A stretch of 64,000 nucleotides of DNA from positions 1 through 64,000 of the forward strand of contig NZ_JAFIEU010000026.1 of the NCBI RefSeq assembly GCF_020832325.1, given 5' to 3'. The stretch is from Lunatimonas sp. (GTDB taxonomy: Bacteria; Bacteroidota; Bacteroidia; Cytophagales; Cyclobacteriaceae). The translations under genes were made by a program, and so were the position numbers. The stretch's first letter is position 1, and each line of letters begins with the position of its first letter. Shown here in pieces: positions 25,479 to 34,421 of the stretch. The notes under the pieces were generated by a model. That model was given only the letters and a program-made list of their open reading frames with translations, did not search any database and had not been told where the DNA came from.

Positions 25479-26033
25479 ATGGACAGAAGGTTAGCCCTAA
25501 AACAATTAGCCCTACTCACCGGGGGTGCCGTGCTGATTCCCTCTTGTGATTTTAGCCAAGAGTCTGCATTAGTAGCTTACAAGAAGCTACAGATCACCGC
25601 GTCTGACAAAGCCACACTCACCGACGTGGTCAACACCATATTCCCCGGCATAAAGCTGAAAAAAGGAGACGAGGTAGACGTACCGGATTTTGTACTGATC
25701 ATGGCCAACGACTGCCTCTCCAAAGAGGAACAAAGCAGCTTTGTAGCAGGGCTGAAAGCAATGGATGCCTATACCAAAAAAACCTTCGGAAAGACCTTGG
25801 GGATGATGGAGGCGATGGAGGCTGCAGCTACCTACCGGCAGCTGATGGCCAAAGAAGATGGACAAGCGGCCAAGGTTAAAGACTTTCTGTCCACCACCAA
25901 ACGGTTTGCGTTGCAGGGTTTCCTCACCTCAGCCTACTACATGACCGAAATAATGCCCTATACCATGATCCCCGGGGGATACAGAGGCAGTGTACCAGTT
26001 TCCGAAATCGAACGAATCAATACAAATGGCTAA
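25479..26033 (+). CDS. Gluconate 2-dehydrogenase subunit 3 family protein
   Basis: 184 residues. The N-terminus (DRRLALKQLALLTGG) looks like a twin-arginine signal with a lipobox-like LIPSC, followed by the helical gamma-subunit domain. In related enzymes this small subunit carries the Tat signal and takes the FAD-containing catalytic partner across the membrane. Its stop overlaps the start of the GMC oxidoreductase gene (ATGGCTAA). No cytochrome c subunit gene follows, unlike in gluconate dehydrogenases and the three-subunit glucoside 3-dehydrogenases. Confidence 0.85.
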   Translation: MDRRLALKQLALLTGGAVLIPSCDFSQESALVAYKKLQITASDKATLTDVVNTIFPGIKLKKGDEVDVPDFVLIMANDCLSKEEQSSFVAGLKAMDAYTKKTFGKTLGMMEAMEAAATYRQLMAKEDGQAAKVKDFLSTTKRFALQGFLTSAYYMTEIMPYTMIPGGYRGSVPVSEIERINTNG

Positions 26034-27723
26034 TTTAAATATACAACACGCAAAAGAGAATACCTTTGATGCCATCGTCATAGGTTCTGGCATGAGTGGT
26101 GGCTGGGCGGCCAAAGAACTTACCGAAAAAGGACTCAAGACCCTGGTACTAGAACGCGGAAGAGCGGTAGACCACCTGAAGGACTATCCCACCACCAACC
26201 TGAAACCCTGGGAATTTGAACACCGGGGGACCATCCCGGCAGATATACAGAAAGAAAACCCCGTCGTCAGCCGTTGCTATGCCTTTCGGGAAGATGCGCA
26301 GCACTTTTTTGTGAAGGATACCGAGCATCCCTACGTGCAGGACAAGCCCTTCGATTGGATTCGCGGCTATCAGACCGGAGGGAAATCCCTGCTTTGGGCC
26401 CGGCAGGTGCAGCGATGGAGCGACTTTGACTTTGAAGGGCCGGCACGTGATGGATTTGCCGTGGATTGGCCCATCCGCTACCAGGATCTCGCGCCCTGGT
26501 ATAGCCACGTAGAGAAGTTTGTGGGTGTTTCCGGCAACCGGGACGGTCTCCCGAATCTTCCCGATGGGGAGTTTTTGCCAGCCATGGAATTATCTGCGGT
26601 AGAGCAGTACTTCAAGGGTTTTGTAGCGGAAAACTATCCCGGCAGAGACATCATTATCGGAAGATGCGCCCACATTACCGGGAATGCCGAGTATTACGCC
26701 AAGCAGGGCCGAGCGCTGTGCCAACACAGGGTATTGTGTCAGCGTGGCTGTCCATTCGGAGGATACTTCAGCAGTAACTCCGCTACCCTGCCCTGGGCCA
26801 TGAAAACCGGCAACCTTACCATGCAAAACAACGCCGTGGTTCACTCCATCCTCTACGACGAGACCAAAGGCCGTGCCAAGGGTGTCTTGGTCATTGACGC
26901 GCTCACCAAAGAGACTACCGAATACTATGCCGATCTAATCTTCCTCAATGCCAGTGCCCTAAACACCAACCTGGTATTGCTCAATTCTACCTCTAGCCGA
27001 TTTCCAAACGGACTGGGCAACGACAACGGTTTGCTGGGTAAATACGTGGCCTTCCACAACTACCGGGCGGGCGTTTCTGCCGAGTACGAGGGGTTGCAGG
27101 AATATACCACCCAAGGAAAGCGCCCCAACGGGGGATACATTCCCAGATTCCGCAATGTGCTGCGGCAGGAAACCGACTTCCTGCGCGGATACGCGGCCGG
27201 ATTTAGTGGAAACAGGGCCATTCTCACGGATCACTCCGATGTGGGTGAAAATTTGGAAAACAGCCTCCTAAACCCACAGTGGGGACCTTGGCGCGTAGGC
27301 TCCCACATGATGGGCGAAACCATCCCGAAAGAAGCCAGCTACGTGGCGTTGGATCCCCATGAAAAGGACGCTTGGGGCATGCCCCTGCTGCGGGTTTCGG
27401 TGGACTACGATCAGAACGATGAAGCCATGATCAAGGATTACATCGAGCAGGTTTCCGAGATGTTTGATGCAGCAGGATTCAAAAATATCCGTACGCGCGA
27501 CGACAAACGGGCACCGGGCCTGGATATTCATGAGATGGGCGGGGTGCGCATGGGCCATGACCCGAAAACCTCCCTGCTCAACAAATGGAACCAACTCCAT
27601 GCTTGTCAAAATGTGTACGTCACAGACGGAGCCTGTATGACCTCCACCAGCACCCAAAACCCTTCGTTGACTTACATGGCACTGGCAGCCCGTGCGGTGG
27701 ACCATGCGGTGAAACAAGGATAA
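26026..27723 (+). CDS. GMC family FAD-dependent oxidoreductase
   Basis: 565 residues. The N-terminal Rossmann motif is VIGSGMSGGWAAKEL, the GMC substrate domain lies in the middle, and the C-terminal block is TDGACMTSTSTQNPSLTYMA. The start at MANLNI was chosen because it overlaps the gamma-subunit stop by 8 bases and places the FAD motif at the normal distance. It probably oxidises a sugar or sugar derivative in the periplasm, as in gluconate dehydrogenases and glucoside 3-dehydrogenases; the exact substrate is not decidable. A cysteine-rich stretch (ALCQHRVLCQRGCPFGG) is typical of this subgroup. Confidence 0.9.
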   Translation: MANLNIQHAKENTFDAIVIGSGMSGGWAAKELTEKGLKTLVLERGRAVDHLKDYPTTNLKPWEFEHRGTIPADIQKENPVVSRCYAFREDAQHFFVKDTEHPYVQDKPFDWIRGYQTGGKSLLWARQVQRWSDFDFEGPARDGFAVDWPIRYQDLAPWYSHVEKFVGVSGNRDGLPNLPDGEFLPAMELSAVEQYFKGFVAENYPGRDIIIGRCAHITGNAEYYAKQGRALCQHRVLCQRGCPFGGYFSSNSATLPWAMKTGNLTMQNNAVVHSILYDETKGRAKGVLVIDALTKETTEYYADLIFLNASALNTNLVLLNSTSSRFPNGLGNDNGLLGKYVAFHNYRAGVSAEYEGLQEYTTQGKRPNGGYIPRFRNVLRQETDFLRGYAAGFSGNRAILTDHSDVGENLENSLLNPQWGPWRVGSHMMGETIPKEASYVALDPHEKDAWGMPLLRVSVDYDQNDEAMIKDYIEQVSEMFDAAGFKNIRTRDDKRAPGLDIHEMGGVRMGHDPKTSLLNKWNQLHACQNVYVTDGACMTSTSTQNPSLTYMALAARAVDHAVKQG

Positions 27724-27760
27724 AATGTGTGGGAAGGTGGCGCAAGGCTACGCCAACAGT

Positions 27761-27813
27761 AACGAAAAGACCCCAAGAAAAACCAGTTGGTTGGCTCTTG
27801 GGGTCTTTTCGTT
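27761..27813. terminator. Perfect 18-bp terminator stem
   Basis: AACGAAAAGACCCCAAGA (27761-27778) pairs perfectly with TCTTGGGGTCTTTTCGTT (27796-27813); 17-base loop. It serves the convergent GMC and SlyD genes. Confidence 0.85.
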
Positions 27814-27845
27814 CAATACCAATTTGGTTGGGGGCCGTATCGACT

Positions 27846-28358
27846 TTAGTGGGCGTGGCCACCGGGTTCGTGGGCATGGCCGTGTTCGAGCTCAGAGGCA
27901 TCGGCTTCGCGAATGGCCACCACCTTGCCCTTAAAATACAGATCTAAGCCTGCTAGCGGCGGGTTAAAATCCATCAACACACCCCGGTAATCGATCCGCA
28001 GGATCTCTCCTCGCAGGGGGTTGCCTTGGTCATCCTGCATGGAAACCACATTGCCCACCTTCATCAGGTGCCGCTGCTTCTGACCGTTTTCTTTAAACGC
28101 CGACTTGGGCACAATGACTTTGCGGCTTTCGTCGTAATCGCCGTAGCCGTTTTCGAAATCGATCTCCACTTCAAAAGTATCTCCTACCGACTTGCCGGCA
28201 ATGGCTTCTTCCATCTTGGGAAGGATATTATGCGCTCCAAATAGAAAAGCAAAGGGTTGCGTTTCATCTATTCGCTCAAAAAACTCCTTGCCGTTTTCTC
28301 CGTCGTCTACGTGCAATTCGTAGGTGATGGAAACCACTTTATCTTTTTCTGCAATCAT
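27846..28358 (-). CDS. SlyD-like FKBP peptidyl-prolyl isomerase
   Basis: Cytoplasmic isomerase/chaperone of about 170 residues. An FKBP core is split by an insert-in-flap domain, with PFAFLFGAHNILPKMEEAI and the flap region NGYGDYDESRKVIVPKSAF. The C-terminus is His-rich (GHAHEPGGHAH), as in SlyD, and could bind nickel or other metals. The start was set at MIAEKD; a Met two codons upstream is also in frame. It lacks any signal peptide, unlike the three FKBP lipoproteins at 20-22 kb. Confidence 0.92.
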   Translation of the reverse strand: MIAEKDKVVSITYELHVDDGENGKEFFERIDETQPFAFLFGAHNILPKMEEAIAGKSVGDTFEVEIDFENGYGDYDESRKVIVPKSAFKENGQKQRHLMKVGNVVSMQDDQGNPLRGEILRIDYRGVLMDFNPPLAGLDLYFKGKVVAIREADASELEHGHAHEPGGHAH

Positions 28359-28419
28359 GACCAATCTTATTTTTCGCCGAAATTACGGGAAAACAGCCAA
28401 CATTCGGATGTCGACTTGC

Positions 28420-29163
28420 CTATTTTTTGTTCAAGTACGCCTCTCGGTACGAAGACCAAATCTCGTAGATGGGATTGCCGGTAGAGCTAAGTCCACTGTG
28501 GTGCCATTGATTGTCCTTTACCTCATAGTCAAAGCTTAGGGATGCGCCCACACGGCTGTCGTCTCGGGAGAAAAAGGTGATTTGCTCGGTATATTTGCCG
28601 TCTTTGGCTTCATACGTTCCACCACCGGTTCCGCTGAATTCCTTGGTTTCGGAATTGAAAGCAATCCATTGAAAGCGTCCGCCCGATAGGATCTTAACCG
28701 TCCTACGGGCTCCCGGAGTCATGGAACGGGTCTCTCCATCTACCTTTCTGCCAGTAATCACCCAGTTTTGGGTCAGGTCATCCTCTCGGCTGCCCACTTT
28801 TTCCCAGATCTCTATCAGATCTTTGCCTTTCACTTTACCGGAGATCACCAATTTGTTGTCGGCAAAGTCGATCTTATATTGATTTTTGGTTCCGACTTGG
28901 TCTGGATCAGCAGTGTAGAAATCCAGGTGCTCCGCATAGTCGCTGCCCTCCATCGTAAACAAGCCCCCACCGGCCTGCAAAAACTTATTCGTTCCGGTCT
29001 CTTTGGCTCCATAGGCGAAATAGCCATCTTGGTAGATCTTAATAAACTCTTGGTTGGTAACCGGCTTTCCGTTTTGATGGGTGAGCTTCCAAGCCCCTTC
29101 GATGGTTTGGGCATTCAGCGAAAAAGCGAACAATCCGAACAGTAGTGCCACGAGGTATTTCAT
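28420..29163 (-). CDS. Secreted protein with two lipocalin-like repeats
   Basis: 247 residues, signal peptide MKYLVALLFGLFAFSLNA. The mature part falls into two halves of about 110 residues that begin alike (GAWKLTHQNGKPVT and QNWVITGRKVDGET) and share a later pattern (GGLFTMEGSDYAEHLDFYTA versus GGTYEAKDGKYTEQITFFS). This suggests a tandem duplication of one beta-barrel domain, possibly lipocalin-like. I know no function. It stands between slyD and the divergent outer-membrane protein gene. Confidence 0.7.
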   Translation of the reverse strand: MKYLVALLFGLFAFSLNAQTIEGAWKLTHQNGKPVTNQEFIKIYQDGYFAYGAKETGTNKFLQAGGGLFTMEGSDYAEHLDFYTADPDQVGTKNQYKIDFADNKLVISGKVKGKDLIEIWEKVGSREDDLTQNWVITGRKVDGETRSMTPGARRTVKILSGGRFQWIAFNSETKEFSGTGGGTYEAKDGKYTEQITFFSRDDSRVGASLSFDYEVKDNQWHHSGLSSTGNPIYEIWSSYREAYLNKK

Positions 29164-29323
29164 GTCGTTTTGGTTTATTTGGTTTATTAAAGTTAAAAAA
29201 TTAACGCCTATTAAAACAAATTAGTTGCTTTTGGGCCAAATATCCCTGCAAAGGGCCTCTTGGCCGGATGAGGAAATCTTTTGGTACGGTTTTTCGTATC
29301 TCAGGGGATACCTGAATGACAGC

Positions 29324-29959
29324 ATGCTGACACATACAATAAGAAATTACCTCCTATTCTGCCTGGTACTTGGTTCAGGGGGATGGGCACAGGCCCAAAG
29401 TTATGGTACCGCAGCGGGCATCCGCCTGGGCAATAGCAACCACTACCGAACCGTAGGCCTCACCGCCAAACACCGTCTTGCCAAAGGCCTTACCGCAGAG
29501 GGCATTCTCCAGTCAGACTTCAGCGCCAATACCAGCGCCCACCTGCTGCTGGCCCGGCATCGGCCACTTATATCGAAGCGGTTCAATTACTATTATGGGG
29601 GCGGCCTGTCCATGGGGGTGGAAGAAAGCCGGGAGAAAATCCCTGAGACCATGCAAATCATACAGACATATGGAAACCCCACCTTTGGGATCGATGCGGT
29701 GGCCGGGGTGGAAATGACGCTGCTGCGCCTGACAGTTTCCCTAGACTACAAGCCAAATATCAACGTAACAGGCCGAGATCCTTGGTATCAGGGACAAGTT
29801 GGTGTCTCGGTGCGTTCCGTGCTGGTCAAAGGCTCCGAACAGAATAAACGCAAACGCCAAAAGGCCAGAGCCAAACGAAAAAAACAACGCAAAAACGAAC
29901 CCACTCCCATCAAGGACTTTATCCAACGGGTAAAACCCCGGGAAAATCCGAAACGCTGA
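29324..29959 (+). CDS. Predicted outer membrane beta-barrel protein
   Basis: About 211 residues. A signal peptide (LLFCLVLGSGGWAQAQ) precedes alternating hydrophobic beta strands (YGTAAGIRLGNSN; FNYYYGGGLSMGVEE; VSLDYKPNINVTG). The last 40 residues are a very basic tail of Lys/Arg repeats (KRKRQKARAKRKKQRK), which is odd for a barrel and may be periplasmic or bind anionic polymers. The start was chosen at the Met opening the signal peptide. No family recognised. Confidence 0.6.
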   Translation: MLTHTIRNYLLFCLVLGSGGWAQAQSYGTAAGIRLGNSNHYRTVGLTAKHRLAKGLTAEGILQSDFSANTSAHLLLARHRPLISKRFNYYYGGGLSMGVEESREKIPETMQIIQTYGNPTFGIDAVAGVEMTLLRLTVSLDYKPNINVTGRDPWYQGQVGVSVRSVLVKGSEQNKRKRQKARAKRKKQRKNEPTPIKDFIQRVKPRENPKR

Positions 29960-30031
29960 CAGGTTACTATGCAGTTTGTTGATTTTTCGTAACTTGGAGT
30001 CAACTATTCACTCAATCTTACCCATTACACC

Positions 30032-30460
30032 ATGATTTCATCCATTCTACGTACAGACGCGTCTCCAACCACCCTGTTGATTCGCCTGATGGTGGGGGCC
30101 GTGTTTCTATCTGAAGGCATCCAAAAGTTCCTGTTTCCCGCAGTGCGCGGTGCCGGCCGTTTTGCCAAGATCGGATTGCCCAATCCGGAGTTTTTGGGGA
30201 GCTTTGTGGGCGCCTTTGAGATCATTTCGGGCATATTGATTTTACTGGGCCTCTTCACCCGATTGGCCGCCGTGCCCACCTTGGTAATTATGTTGGTAGC
30301 CATTGCTACTACCAAGTCCGCAGTTTTGCAGGATCAGGGCTTTTGGGAAATGATGCATGGCAGTCGCACCGACTGGAGCATGCTGCTGGGAAGCATCTTC
30401 CTAATTATCCGAGGAGGAGGCGCCTGGTCCTTAGACCGAACCTTTTCGGCTAGGGCGTAA
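30032..30460 (+). CDS. DoxX family membrane protein, paralogue
   Basis: 142 residues, four membrane segments. It is clearly the same family and local lineage as the protein at 2-424, with the shared stretches RLMVGAVFLSEGIQKFLFP and FWEMMHGSRTDWSMLLGS. This copy has no neighbour in common with the other. Substrate or partner unknown. Confidence 0.88.
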   Translation: MISSILRTDASPTTLLIRLMVGAVFLSEGIQKFLFPAVRGAGRFAKIGLPNPEFLGSFVGAFEIISGILILLGLFTRLAAVPTLVIMLVAIATTKSAVLQDQGFWEMMHGSRTDWSMLLGSIFLIIRGGGAWSLDRTFSARA

Positions 30461-30465
30461 ATTCG

Positions 30466-32556
30466 TTAATCAAACGCGAGGCGCTGCAAGTCGATCTCCC
30501 AGACCCTTTCGAAACAGTCCCACACGTAGATTTTACCCTCAGACATAAAGGATAGCGTCCGATAGACCTCACAGGTTAAGTACTGGGGGTGAATCAAATT
30601 GGTCACCTGCCGTAGATGGAGCGTTTCCAAGTTGAGTTCATACATCAGCGTGCCTAGGAGATAGGCTTTGTTTCCAACTACATAGACGTCATCGGACTTT
30701 AACCCCATCCCGTAGAGCTCATCCAACCGCTTGATCAACGTCCAGGTTTCGGTGTTTATATCAAATTCAAAAAGGCCTGTTCCCTCATCTCCCGTACCAA
30801 CGGGTTCACCGATCGCCAGGTGTCTTCCATTGTAGGAGAAGGCGATGGTTCTGCCAGTATATACCCTTGTTTCCGTTTTGTCGGGCAGGCGGGTCCAGGT
30901 TTCCGATCGAATGTCAAACTTGTACCGAAGCCGGTGATCCACCCGCGTTTCAATGTCAAAGCCACCCTCAACATACACCTGCCCGTTTACAGCATGTACC
31001 AGCATGGGGCGCCACTGATCCAAAGGCAGATCCGGAAGCCTGCGGATTTCATTTGTCCTCAGGTTAAAGACAAAAAATGACCGGTTAATCGGGTTTGGAT
31101 TATTGGTATGTCCACCGCCTATGTACCAGTTTTCCCCATCCGCCACGCCGAAGGTAAACTCCAGCTTGTTCGCACCAATCTGTAGGGCGCGTACCGTGCT
31201 GACGGTTTGGGTCGCTACATCGAATTCAAAGATCTCCCGGTTTCCCAGTGCAAAGCCTTTCCCTTCGTAACCCACCATATTTCCATAGGGCAGGTAGTCC
31301 GCAAGCCTTGGCACCCGATAGGTATTTCGGAAATAAGGAATGTCCGGATTGGTAAATTCAAACGTAAAGGCATGTTGGGAAACCTGATCAAAGGTCTGAA
31401 TGCGGAACTCATTTACCCGTTGAAACTCAAATTCCATCTGCCCTGCCGGAAAGGTGAGTGTTTTGCTATCGGAAGCGCTGCGGTCGATCTCGACCTTTAC
31501 CCCATTCAGCACCCCATAGTGGATGTATGGCCCCTCCACGTTAAAATTGGTGCCCGTGATCGTCACATAATCTCCAAAATCGACAACAAACGTCTGTCCC
31601 AGATCTATCTCGGTTGGATTGTATGCAAATACCTCGGCACCCAAATGGTATTCCTTCCCACGGATTTTCAGGGCTACGTAATTGGTTGCAGTCGCATCTT
31701 GAGGATAGGGTCTAAATACCAGCCTTTCCTCCCCGACAACGTCTACCATGACGTTGCTGTTGTACAGGTATTCGACCGGTTGTCCGTAGCTGGCAATGAC
31801 TAGGTTCGCGTCCTTCAGGTACTTGCCTCTGATTTCCACAGCTCCTCCGTAGTCGATGCGCTGTATAGCCATCTGATCAAAAAGCGGCTCCTGAAAGGGC
31901 ATGAAAACACTCATCTCCATTTTTTTATCCACTACCTCCATGGACAGTGCAAAATGATCCGGATCTAAGCCCCATACATCGAAATTCTCAAAATACGGAA
32001 TGATAAACCTGAAGGAACCTGCTTGAAGATCGATCACCCTAGCCTCTTTGTCTTGAAAAGCAACCTTATAGTTTGTCAGGTTGTTGCTCAACTTGCTCGC
32101 GTGGACGGTGACGGTATCCCCAAAATAGACAGGCGAGGCAAACTCCAGCCGGTCAAATAAAAAGCCTTCCGCTCCCTGACTGACAAAGGTCTGAGGCTCT
32201 GAATATACTTCGCCCACCGCAGTGCGTAAAAAAGCCACCACGAAATAGGTCCTGCCTTTGGCCATCGAATGGACAGCCTTGAGCGAAAAGGATTTATCCG
32301 GCTTTCCGCTCTGACGGATCACCTCGGAATTTGCAGGGCGGGGTACCTGTTGCGTACTGTAAAGGAAGCCATACTCAAGGATTTCCTCGCTGCCAAAGTC
32401 GTATATATTGGAGGCAAACTGAGCACCGGTAGCGTCTAGTTCCTGCACATAGGCCATGCTAAAACGGGGATTGGTACGTGGTGCTAGCTCTGCCTGTTCA
32501 CAGGCACTGATCATGGAGGCGATCAGCAAGGCGAATACAAAAAGCTTCTGTCTCAT
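30466..32556 (-). CDS. Lipoprotein with IPT/TIG-like and kelch-like domains
   Basis: 696 residues, lipobox ISAC. After a fibronectin-like segment and IPT/TIG-like beta domains (residues about 130-400; GDYVTITGTNFNVEG is typical), the C-terminal 300 residues carry kelch-type repeats (GKGFALGNREIFEFDVATQ, VEGGFD, YNGRHLAIGE). It is likely a cell-surface binding or scaffolding protein. Its start overlaps the stop of the upstream secreted-protein gene by 4 bases, so the two form a pair. Ligand unknown. Confidence 0.75.
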   Translation of the reverse strand: MRQKLFVFALLIASMISACEQAELAPRTNPRFSMAYVQELDATGAQFASNIYDFGSEEILEYGFLYSTQQVPRPANSEVIRQSGKPDKSFSLKAVHSMAKGRTYFVVAFLRTAVGEVYSEPQTFVSQGAEGFLFDRLEFASPVYFGDTVTVHASKLSNNLTNYKVAFQDKEARVIDLQAGSFRFIIPYFENFDVWGLDPDHFALSMEVVDKKMEMSVFMPFQEPLFDQMAIQRIDYGGAVEIRGKYLKDANLVIASYGQPVEYLYNSNVMVDVVGEERLVFRPYPQDATATNYVALKIRGKEYHLGAEVFAYNPTEIDLGQTFVVDFGDYVTITGTNFNVEGPYIHYGVLNGVKVEIDRSASDSKTLTFPAGQMEFEFQRVNEFRIQTFDQVSQHAFTFEFTNPDIPYFRNTYRVPRLADYLPYGNMVGYEGKGFALGNREIFEFDVATQTVSTVRALQIGANKLEFTFGVADGENWYIGGGHTNNPNPINRSFFVFNLRTNEIRRLPDLPLDQWRPMLVHAVNGQVYVEGGFDIETRVDHRLRYKFDIRSETWTRLPDKTETRVYTGRTIAFSYNGRHLAIGEPVGTGDEGTGLFEFDINTETWTLIKRLDELYGMGLKSDDVYVVGNKAYLLGTLMYELNLETLHLRQVTNLIHPQYLTCEVYRTLSFMSEGKIYVWDCFERVWEIDLQRLAFD

Positions 32557-33785
32557 AGTCTAAAACCTACCATGAATGAACCAATAAACTGTTTGTAAGT
32601 GGCCTGTCGGTTATCCAGACTTAGGGTATAGCCGTTTGTCCCGTACTCTACCTGTACCTCAGTGACAATACCCCAGCGTTCCCGGTAAAAAAGGTGTCCG
32701 CCTACTTTCATGCTTGGCGAAAACTGAATGAGTTCACGTCCATACACCGGAGCTTCATACAGCTCCGTTTTGATCGGTTCAAAGGTCGTGCGGTAGTCAA
32801 TGATGTGAAGGGTATTGGTCAAGTGATGCGTTCTTACTACAGCGCCCATGCCCACATAATACTCGTTGGTACGCGATCGGAAAAGCATATAATCAAAAAA
32901 TACCGGGACCAAGATGCTTCGAAATTCGTATTCTTGGGTAGCCGTGAGGCGATGATTTTGCCGGTCGAGTTCCAGGTGGACGGCATTCGTCCCACTGCTA
33001 TACCCTATGCCCAAATCCACTGCCATTCGCGGCATTCTACGCCATTGATCCAATTTAAGGCCCAAGGCAAAAAAGGGTTGATGCTTCGCATCAAAGCGGT
33101 GCAGCAATCTATCCGAGGAGCTTTCCATTAGCGACTCCATCCAAGAAATCCCGACCGTTCCTACCACTGAGGCCCGAAACACGGGCACCTGCTCTACAAA
33201 AAGCTCGTAGGGTAGCTGTTCACATTGGTGATACATCATAATAAGCTTGATGAATCCGCTTTCCGAGTAGCTTGTCTTCGCGATGCGCTCCTGAAGCTGC
33301 ACCCCACAGGGACCGTACAGCATGTAATTCAGCACACCGGTATACTGCTTTCGCCGGGACATGACCACACTACCGCGAATCTCCCGGGTTACCATGGCAT
33401 TGGGTAGCTCTAAAAACTCCTTTTCATTTTCGGCAAAGAACCTCCCATTGTAACTCAATAGACTAACCTTTCCACGCAAGATCACCTGAAAAAATACCGG
33501 CCCCCTTTCCTCCCGACCCGGAACAGGCCGGCTTTCAAACTTTCGGCCATTGGAGAGGCCAAATCCTTTTACGTCATTGGGGAAGAGCGTTTGGGAATTC
33601 CCCTGTCTGTCCAAAAAGGTGATGGAGGTCGCTTGGTTGATATCAAAGGATCGAACGATCGTACCCAGGACTTTGCTGCCCGACAGTGTCTCGATATAGT
33701 CTGAAGCAGCCTCTTGGCCTACCGCCGCAAAAACGATAAGTACCCAGCAGCAAACGCCCAAAAAGGCATGGCGAAATGTTTTCAT
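32553..33785 (-). CDS. Secreted protein of unknown function paired with kelch lipoprotein
   Basis: 410 residues with a signal peptide (ending near VFAAVGQ). The N-terminal half resembles the stress- or adhesion-type beta domain seen in other Bacteroidota secreted proteins (TITFLDRQGNSQTLFPNDV); the C-terminal half has alternating strands like an outer-membrane barrel (DLGIGYSSGTNAVHLELD; GMGAVVRTHHL) and ends in FMVGFRL. It precedes the kelch lipoprotein gene with a 4-base overlap, suggesting a barrel plus surface lipoprotein unit. Not recognised as a named family. Confidence 0.65.
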   Translation of the reverse strand: MKTFRHAFLGVCCWVLIVFAAVGQEAASDYIETLSGSKVLGTIVRSFDINQATSITFLDRQGNSQTLFPNDVKGFGLSNGRKFESRPVPGREERGPVFFQVILRGKVSLLSYNGRFFAENEKEFLELPNAMVTREIRGSVVMSRRKQYTGVLNYMLYGPCGVQLQERIAKTSYSESGFIKLIMMYHQCEQLPYELFVEQVPVFRASVVGTVGISWMESLMESSSDRLLHRFDAKHQPFFALGLKLDQWRRMPRMAVDLGIGYSSGTNAVHLELDRQNHRLTATQEYEFRSILVPVFFDYMLFRSRTNEYYVGMGAVVRTHHLTNTLHIIDYRTTFEPIKTELYEAPVYGRELIQFSPSMKVGGHLFYRERWGIVTEVQVEYGTNGYTLSLDNRQATYKQFIGSFMVGFRL

Positions 33786-34101
33786 AAATAAATGAGAAGC
33801 TTTAATCCCAAAAAGACCCCGTTAAATGCTTTCGAAAAGCAGGTAGGAGAATCTACTTGTCGGAAGCCTACCGTCGAAAACCGGTCAGATCTTCTTAAAA
33901 ATAGCAATGCCCCATCCACGCCATAAAAAAGCTTATTTGACGCTTTAGAAAGAATAGCACGAAAAGTACGATTAATTTTTGATTTTCCTACGGTATGGTT
34001 CCCTTCTGTATAAAAAATAATAGACACTTTCCAGTAGGAGAAAAGCAAATGCCCTAACTACAGCTTCCGAGTCCAAACCCTTTACCCCAAGCCAGTGTAA
34101 T
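33786..34101. other. Intergenic region
   Basis: About 316 bases. One minus-strand frame stays open for 88 codons, but its product has no recognisable pattern and I do not support it as a gene. Nothing else stands out. Confidence 0.4.
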
Positions 34102-34421
34102 GTGGATTCTTTTTGCGATTTTTACGCAGAGAAATCCCCGATTGCCGTGGTCCCGCCTCCTAAGCCTTACCCAGAACCAAAGATCTCCGTGCCCCGCTTT
34201 TGCGAGGAGGAGGGCTTTTATACCACACCTCAGCGCTCCAGCACCATGTCCAAGATCAAGGGGAAGAATACCCAGCCGGAGATACGGCTCCGCAGGGCGC
34301 TATGGCATGCGGGCATCCGATTCCGAAGCAACAGCCGAAAACTCCCCGGCAAACCCGACATCAGCCTGATCAAGTATAAGCGGGTGGTGGACATATTGAT
34401 TGGGTGAATTTTGGATGGATC
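34102..34421 (+). pseudogene. vsr mismatch endonuclease, 5' half (disrupted)
   Basis: The first 101 codons of a very-short-patch-repair endonuclease, which nicks at T:G mismatches left by deaminated 5-methylcytosine. It has the N-terminal block RFCEEEGFYTTPQRSSTMSK, then KGKNTQPEIRLRRALWHAGI and the catalytic-Asp region KLPGKPDISL. The frame stops at 34405-34407 just where the next motif should start; one frame over, the remnant G-E-F-W is still readable at 34403-34414. The rest of the gene continues at 35650-35811, beyond the fic gene. Confidence 0.85.

Noticed and set aside
33782-34048. 88-codon minus-strand frame
   Set aside because: No start context, no recognisable motif, composition not protein-like.
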